This document shows, piece by piece, positions 60,964-64,000 of a DNA stretch of 64,000 nucleotides (position 1 is the stretch's first letter; each line of letters begins with the position of its first letter). The translations under genes were made by a program, and so were the position numbers. Below the pieces are notes generated by a model. The model did not search any database, was not told the DNA's origin, and was given only the letters and a program-made list of their open reading frames with translations. The stretch lies in NCBI GenBank assembly GCA_022616275.1, contig JAKEFB010000261.1, forward strand, positions 1-64,000, in the 5' to 3' direction. This DNA comes from Chloroflexota bacterium. GTDB lineage: Bacteria; Chloroflexota; Anaerolineae; Promineifilales; Promineifilaceae.

Positions 60964-62204
60964 AAACAGATGTGACATTTCCAAAGGAGTTTTTGTGGGG
61001 AACAGCCACAGCGGCTCATCAAGTTGAAGGCAATAATATCAACAGTGACTTCTGGGTGCTTGAGCATTTACCGGGCACAATCTTTGTCGAGCCATCAGGC
61101 GACGCCATTGATCATTACCACCGCTACCCGGAAGATATCGCCATGCTGGCTGAATTGGGCTTTAACAGCTACCGCTTTTCTATTGAATGGGCGCGCGTTG
61201 AGCCGGAAGAGGGTCATTTCTCTCTGGCTGCTCTGACTCACTACCGGCGCATGCTAGAAACTTGCCACCACTATGGCCTCAAACCAGTGGTGACCTACCA
61301 TCACTTTACCTCCCCGCGCTGGCTTATTGGTCAGGGCGCTTGGGGCAAGATGGAAACGGCCGAGAAATTTGCTCGCTACTGCCAAAAAACCACCCAATAC
61401 CTCGGCGACCTCATCGAAGTCGCCTGTACTATCAACGAGGCCAACATCCCCCGCATGGTAGCCTTGTTATGGATGTCTTCCGATTCTGGCGAAGGGATAG
61501 ATACAGCCAATTTCGTGGAGCAAGCTGCTCGAGCCTTCCAGACCACGCCAGAACAATTAGCCCCTTTTTTTTTCACTGGAACGCCACAAGGACGCGAGGT
61601 TATCTTAGCCGCCCACCGTCAGGCCAGAGAGGCCATCAAAGCTGAACGGCCGGATCTCCCCGTTGGCCTGACAATTGCCATGCAAGATATGCAAGCCATT
61701 AGCGGCGGCGAAGCAGCACGCGATCAAATGCAGCACGAATTGCAAGATCTCTATCTGGAAGCCACCCACCAGGATGACTTTGTCGGCGTCCAGACCTATT
61801 CGAGGGAGCGTTTTGGGCCAGACGGCCGTCTCGATCCTGAAGAAGGCGTAGAACTCACCCAGATGGGCTATGAATTCTGGCCGGAAGCAATTGGCGCCAC
61901 CCTGCGCCGCGCCCACGAAGTGGCTGGTGTCCCCCTGATCGTCACCGAAAACGGCATCGGTACGGCCGATGATACCCGCCGCCTGGAATACTACCAACGG
62001 GCTTTGCAAAGCGTAGCCGGTTGCCTGCGTGATGGCCTGAACGTGCGCGGCTATTTTGCCTGGTCTGCGTTCGACAATTTTGAATGGATGTTGGGCTACC
62101 GGCCGACTTTCGGCTTAATTGCCGTTGATAAAGAAACACAAGAGCGAACCATTAAACCAAGCGCGCGGTGGCTTGGTACAGTCGCTCGTGCAAATGGTTT
62201 TTAG
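60960..62204 (+). CDS. GH1 family beta-glycosidase
   Basis: Enzyme of 414 residues with the GH1 start FPKEFLWGTATAAHQVEG. The nucleophile is Glu330 (LIVTENGIG). The acid/base is Glu160 in TINEANI, where most GH1 enzymes have NEP; the Pro is replaced by Ala, a rare change. The overlap ATGA with the GH13 gene implies coupling. Having alpha- and beta-specific hydrolases in one operon suggests uptake of mixed glucosides. Confidence 0.92.
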   Translation: MKTDVTFPKEFLWGTATAAHQVEGNNINSDFWVLEHLPGTIFVEPSGDAIDHYHRYPEDIAMLAELGFNSYRFSIEWARVEPEEGHFSLAALTHYRRMLETCHHYGLKPVVTYHHFTSPRWLIGQGAWGKMETAEKFARYCQKTTQYLGDLIEVACTINEANIPRMVALLWMSSDSGEGIDTANFVEQAARAFQTTPEQLAPFFFTGTPQGREVILAAHRQAREAIKAERPDLPVGLTIAMQDMQAISGGEAARDQMQHELQDLYLEATHQDDFVGVQTYSRERFGPDGRLDPEEGVELTQMGYEFWPEAIGATLRRAHEVAGVPLIVTENGIGTADDTRRLEYYQRALQSVAGCLRDGLNVRGYFAWSAFDNFEWMLGYRPTFGLIAVDKETQERTIKPSARWLGTVARANGF

Positions 62205-62219
62205 AAACGGAGGAACATG

Positions 62220-62654
62220 ATGCGCGATCCAAAGGAAATAGCCGAATTTTTGACAACCGTCCCCCTGTTCTATGGCTTGAATGGGCGCCAGCTTGAGAAG
62301 CTGGCCAGGCGATTTGTGCCCCGCGAATACCAGGCCGGCGAGGCTATTGTCGTCCAGGGCCAGGGGGGAGAAGGGATGTTCGTCATCGTCTCCGGAAAGG
62401 TCGAGGCGATTCGTGAGCGCACTGATGGAACCAGGGCTGTCGTCAACAATTTTGGGCCCACGGACTTTTTTGGCGAGTTATCCTTGTTAGATGATGGGGT
62501 GCGGACAGCTTCGGTCATAGCCAAGGAGAATAGCCAGTGCCTGGCCCTCACCCGGTGGGACTTTATCTCGACCATGAAAGAAGACGCCGATATGGGCGTC
62601 GTGGTTGCCCAGGAGCTGGCTAGACGATTCCGCAGGGCATTAAACGTTTTATAG
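62220..62654 (+). CDS. Stand-alone cyclic-nucleotide-binding-domain protein
   Basis: Protein of about 144 residues that is one Crp-type sensor domain with no HTH: YQAGEAIVVQGQGGEGMFVI, FFGELSLLDDGVRTASVIA. The phosphate cassette FGELSLLDDGVRTAS resembles cAMP sites. It may act as a small ligand-binding partner. GGAGGAAC precedes the paired ATGs (62217 and 62220). It follows GH1 by 15 bases, and a zinc-ribbon/adenylate-cyclase gene lies downstream. Confidence 0.85.
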   Translation: MRDPKEIAEFLTTVPLFYGLNGRQLEKLARRFVPREYQAGEAIVVQGQGGEGMFVIVSGKVEAIRERTDGTRAVVNNFGPTDFFGELSLLDDGVRTASVIAKENSQCLALTRWDFISTMKEDADMGVVVAQELARRFRRALNVL

Positions 62655-62660
62655 TAACGG

Positions 62661-62687
62661 GCGACGCACTGGCTAATCGTGCGTCGC
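62661..62687. repeat. Perfect 9-bp stem-loop after the CNB gene
   Basis: GCGACGCAC (62661-62669), 9-base loop, GTGCGTCGC (62679-62687). It lies seven bases after the stop codon. Confidence 0.7.
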
Positions 62688-62702
62688 ACCTGGGATGGTA
62701 AT

Positions 62703-62738
62703 GCAGGGCGTGATCGGTGGTGCGGCGCGCCCTGCTTT
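62703..62738 (+). terminator. Probable terminator of the sugar operon
   Basis: GCAGGGCG (62703-62710) pairs with CGCCCTGC (62728-62735), followed by TTT. It is weak in T but well placed after the CNB gene. Confidence 0.5.
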
Positions 62739-62777
62739 CATAACCATTGGGCTCAGCCGGCAGCGCCTCTCCAGACT

Positions 62778-64000
62778 ATGTTATGTCCAAATTGCGGCTT
62801 TGAGAGTCCGCTTGAAATGCGGTTTTGCGGCCGCTGCGGCACGCGCCTGAAGCGGGTCTGCCCGGCCTGCAACTTTGCCAATCCGCCTGATTATCGCTTC
62901 TGCGGCATGTGTGGCGCCCCGCTCCCCCAGGAGCCGGCGCCGCCACAACCGCCGCAAGCTGCAAGCCCGGTAGAGGTTTTGCCGGCTGGCGAACTTTCGT
63001 CTTCGCCGGAATCCGCTCCGATACCGCTAGAAGGCGAACGCCGCCAGGCGACGGTTCTCCTCGCCGACGTATTCGGCTCCACCAACCTCCTGGAACAAAT
63101 AGGGACCGAAGCCTGGGTGGCCATGATGCACCGCGTGCTGCAAATCCTGGAAGTAGAGGTCTACCGTTTTGGCGGGCATGTGGACCAGTTTCGTGGCGAC
63201 GGCCTGTTGGCTTTCTTTGGGGCCGGGTCGGCCCACAAAGACGACCCGGAAAGAGCCGTCTTATCGGCCTTACGAATTCAAGAGGCCTTAAAATCCGAAG
63301 CCAGCCAGTTAGCTGGAAATAGAGGTATCAATCTTCAAGTGCGCGTGGGTGTCAACACCGGTGAGGTGATCGTCGCCACTATTGGCGACAGCCGGCTGTA
63401 CCGGGAAAACACAGTTATGGGGGAGGCAGTGGCCCTGGCTGCGCGCCTGGAGGCGGCGGCCGAGCCTGGTACCGTCCTGGTCAGCGAAAACACCTATCGT
63501 CTCGTTTCAACCCAATTTGAGTGGCAGTCTTTGGGCGAGATCAGGCTCAAGGGGCTAAGCCAGTCTGTCCGGGTCTACCGCCCCCTGGCTTACCTGGCCA
63601 GCGCGGCTGGGCCGCCTCGCTTAGGCGCCGATAGATTGGCAACCCCATTGATAGGGCGGGAGGCTGAATTCCAGCTTCTTGAAAGCAGGCTCCACGACCT
63701 GGACGCCGGCCGGGGCGGCATTGTCATGGTAACGGGTGAGGAGGGGCTCGGAAAGTCGCTTCTGGTCAACGACGTGCGCCAGCATATTATCCGCGATTAC
63801 GTCCTCCTAAACGAAGCGCACGACCACGAAAGCGATGGGCCTGTTACGCCTTTGTCTTCGTTGGCCTGGCTACAAGGGCGATGCCGTTCCTACAACCAGG
63901 CAACCCCCTACTCTATGTGGCTGGACCTGCTCCACAATTGGCTGGACCTGCGTGGCGGAGAGCCGGAAACCGAAAGGCGTGACCGGCTTTACCGCCAGAC
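62778..64000 (+). CDS. Zinc-ribbon / adenylate cyclase / AAA protein (cut off at the window end)
   Basis: At least 407 residues, incomplete. Two zinc ribbons (Cys 3/6/17/20 and 28/31/42/45) are followed by a Pro/Ala linker, a class III nucleotide cyclase domain (about 86-265) and the start of an AAA/NTPase domain with Walker A GEEGLGKS. In the cyclase, the metal Asp97 (LLADVFGST) and Asp141 (RGDGLLAFFG) are present, as is GVNTGEVIVATIG. Proteins of this layout are large signalling ATPases with TPR tails. It could make the ligand for the CNB proteins nearby. The start ATG lacks a strong ribosome site. Confidence 0.85.
   Translation, partial: MLCPNCGFESPLEMRFCGRCGTRLKRVCPACNFANPPDYRFCGMCGAPLPQEPAPPQPPQAASPVEVLPAGELSSSPESAPIPLEGERRQATVLLADVFGSTNLLEQIGTEAWVAMMHRVLQILEVEVYRFGGHVDQFRGDGLLAFFGAGSAHKDDPERAVLSALRIQEALKSEASQLAGNRGINLQVRVGVNTGEVIVATIGDSRLYRENTVMGEAVALAARLEAAAEPGTVLVSENTYRLVSTQFEWQSLGEIRLKGLSQSVRVYRPLAYLASAAGPPRLGADRLATPLIGREAEFQLLESRLHDLDAGRGGIVMVTGEEGLGKSLLVNDVRQHIIRDYVLLNEAHDHESDGPVTPLSSLAWLQGRCRSYNQATPYSMWLDLLHNWLDLRGGEPETERRDRLYRQ

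Overview
The window looks like a chromosomal segment of a high-GC, probably filamentous or sediment-type Chloroflexota (Anaerolineae/Ardenticatenia/Caldilineae-like). This is inference: GC is high, GGCCGG-type hexamers are extremely common, several secreted proteins carry a YLP(L/V)(I/L)(V/L)RP motif, and the genes include LVIVD and FG-GAP surface proteins, a DinB/Mth938 pair, CNB-type kinases and a Dpp-type sugar transporter. No taxonomic marker was aligned.

Layout. 0-7.8 kb: FmdB-like zinc ribbon, PH-domain protein, a two-component pair, membrane-anchored sulfite-oxidase-like enzyme, PQQ-type sugar dehydrogenase lipoprotein, methyltransferase and VOC protein. 7.6-8.9 kb (minus strand): a compact unit of a promoter, a tRNA with anticodon CUA (an amber reader), an unknown gene, and a peptidyl-tRNA-hydrolase-2-like frame whose best start (GTG with AAGGAG) is followed by an in-frame UAG at codon 5. 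This is the most unusual locus in the window. 8.9-31.7 kb: acyltransferase, LysM lipoprotein, FmdE-like protein, acyl-CoA dehydrogenase, two M20 peptidases, LVIVD propeller, an ABC exporter whose permease is fused to a YhfC-type protease-like domain, HTH regulator, Ggt, lipoprotein, GAF kinase, ADP-ribosylglycohydrolase and small proteins. 31.8-40.5 kb: glnS, ClbS/DfsB-like protein, polA, a regulator that joins a pseudo-receiver to an apparently dead Y1 (IS200-type) transposase domain, a CNB-histidine kinase and a methyltransferase. 40.6-46.2 kb: giant FG-GAP protein, then an accessory patch (nucleotidyltransferase-like and methyltransferase pair, AT-rich unknown gene, truncated grpB, relic of a toxin-antitoxin pair).

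46.2-62.7 kb is a carbohydrate-use block: a secreted, membrane-anchored pullulanase with four X25 modules, a LacI regulator with a near-consensus promoter and tandem palindromic operators, a second promoter with tandem CGAACGTTCG operators, the remnant of another LacI gene in the leader, then a Dpp/Opp-type transporter (binding protein, two permeases, two ATPases), a GH13 alpha-glucosidase-like enzyme, a GH1 beta-glycosidase and a small CNB protein. The likely logic is extracellular debranching, oligosaccharide import and cytoplasmic hydrolysis under LacI control. The window ends inside a zinc-ribbon/adenylate-cyclase/AAA protein.

A second window-wide theme is the intergenic DNA. Gaps and gene edges are filled with short tandem repeats of 6-8 bases, a different unit in almost every gap, often folding back into perfect 15-16 bp hairpins. 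Some supply start codons, stop codons or C-terminal residues of the neighbouring genes, and one has entered a coding sequence. They resemble in style the short tandem repeats of filamentous cyanobacteria.
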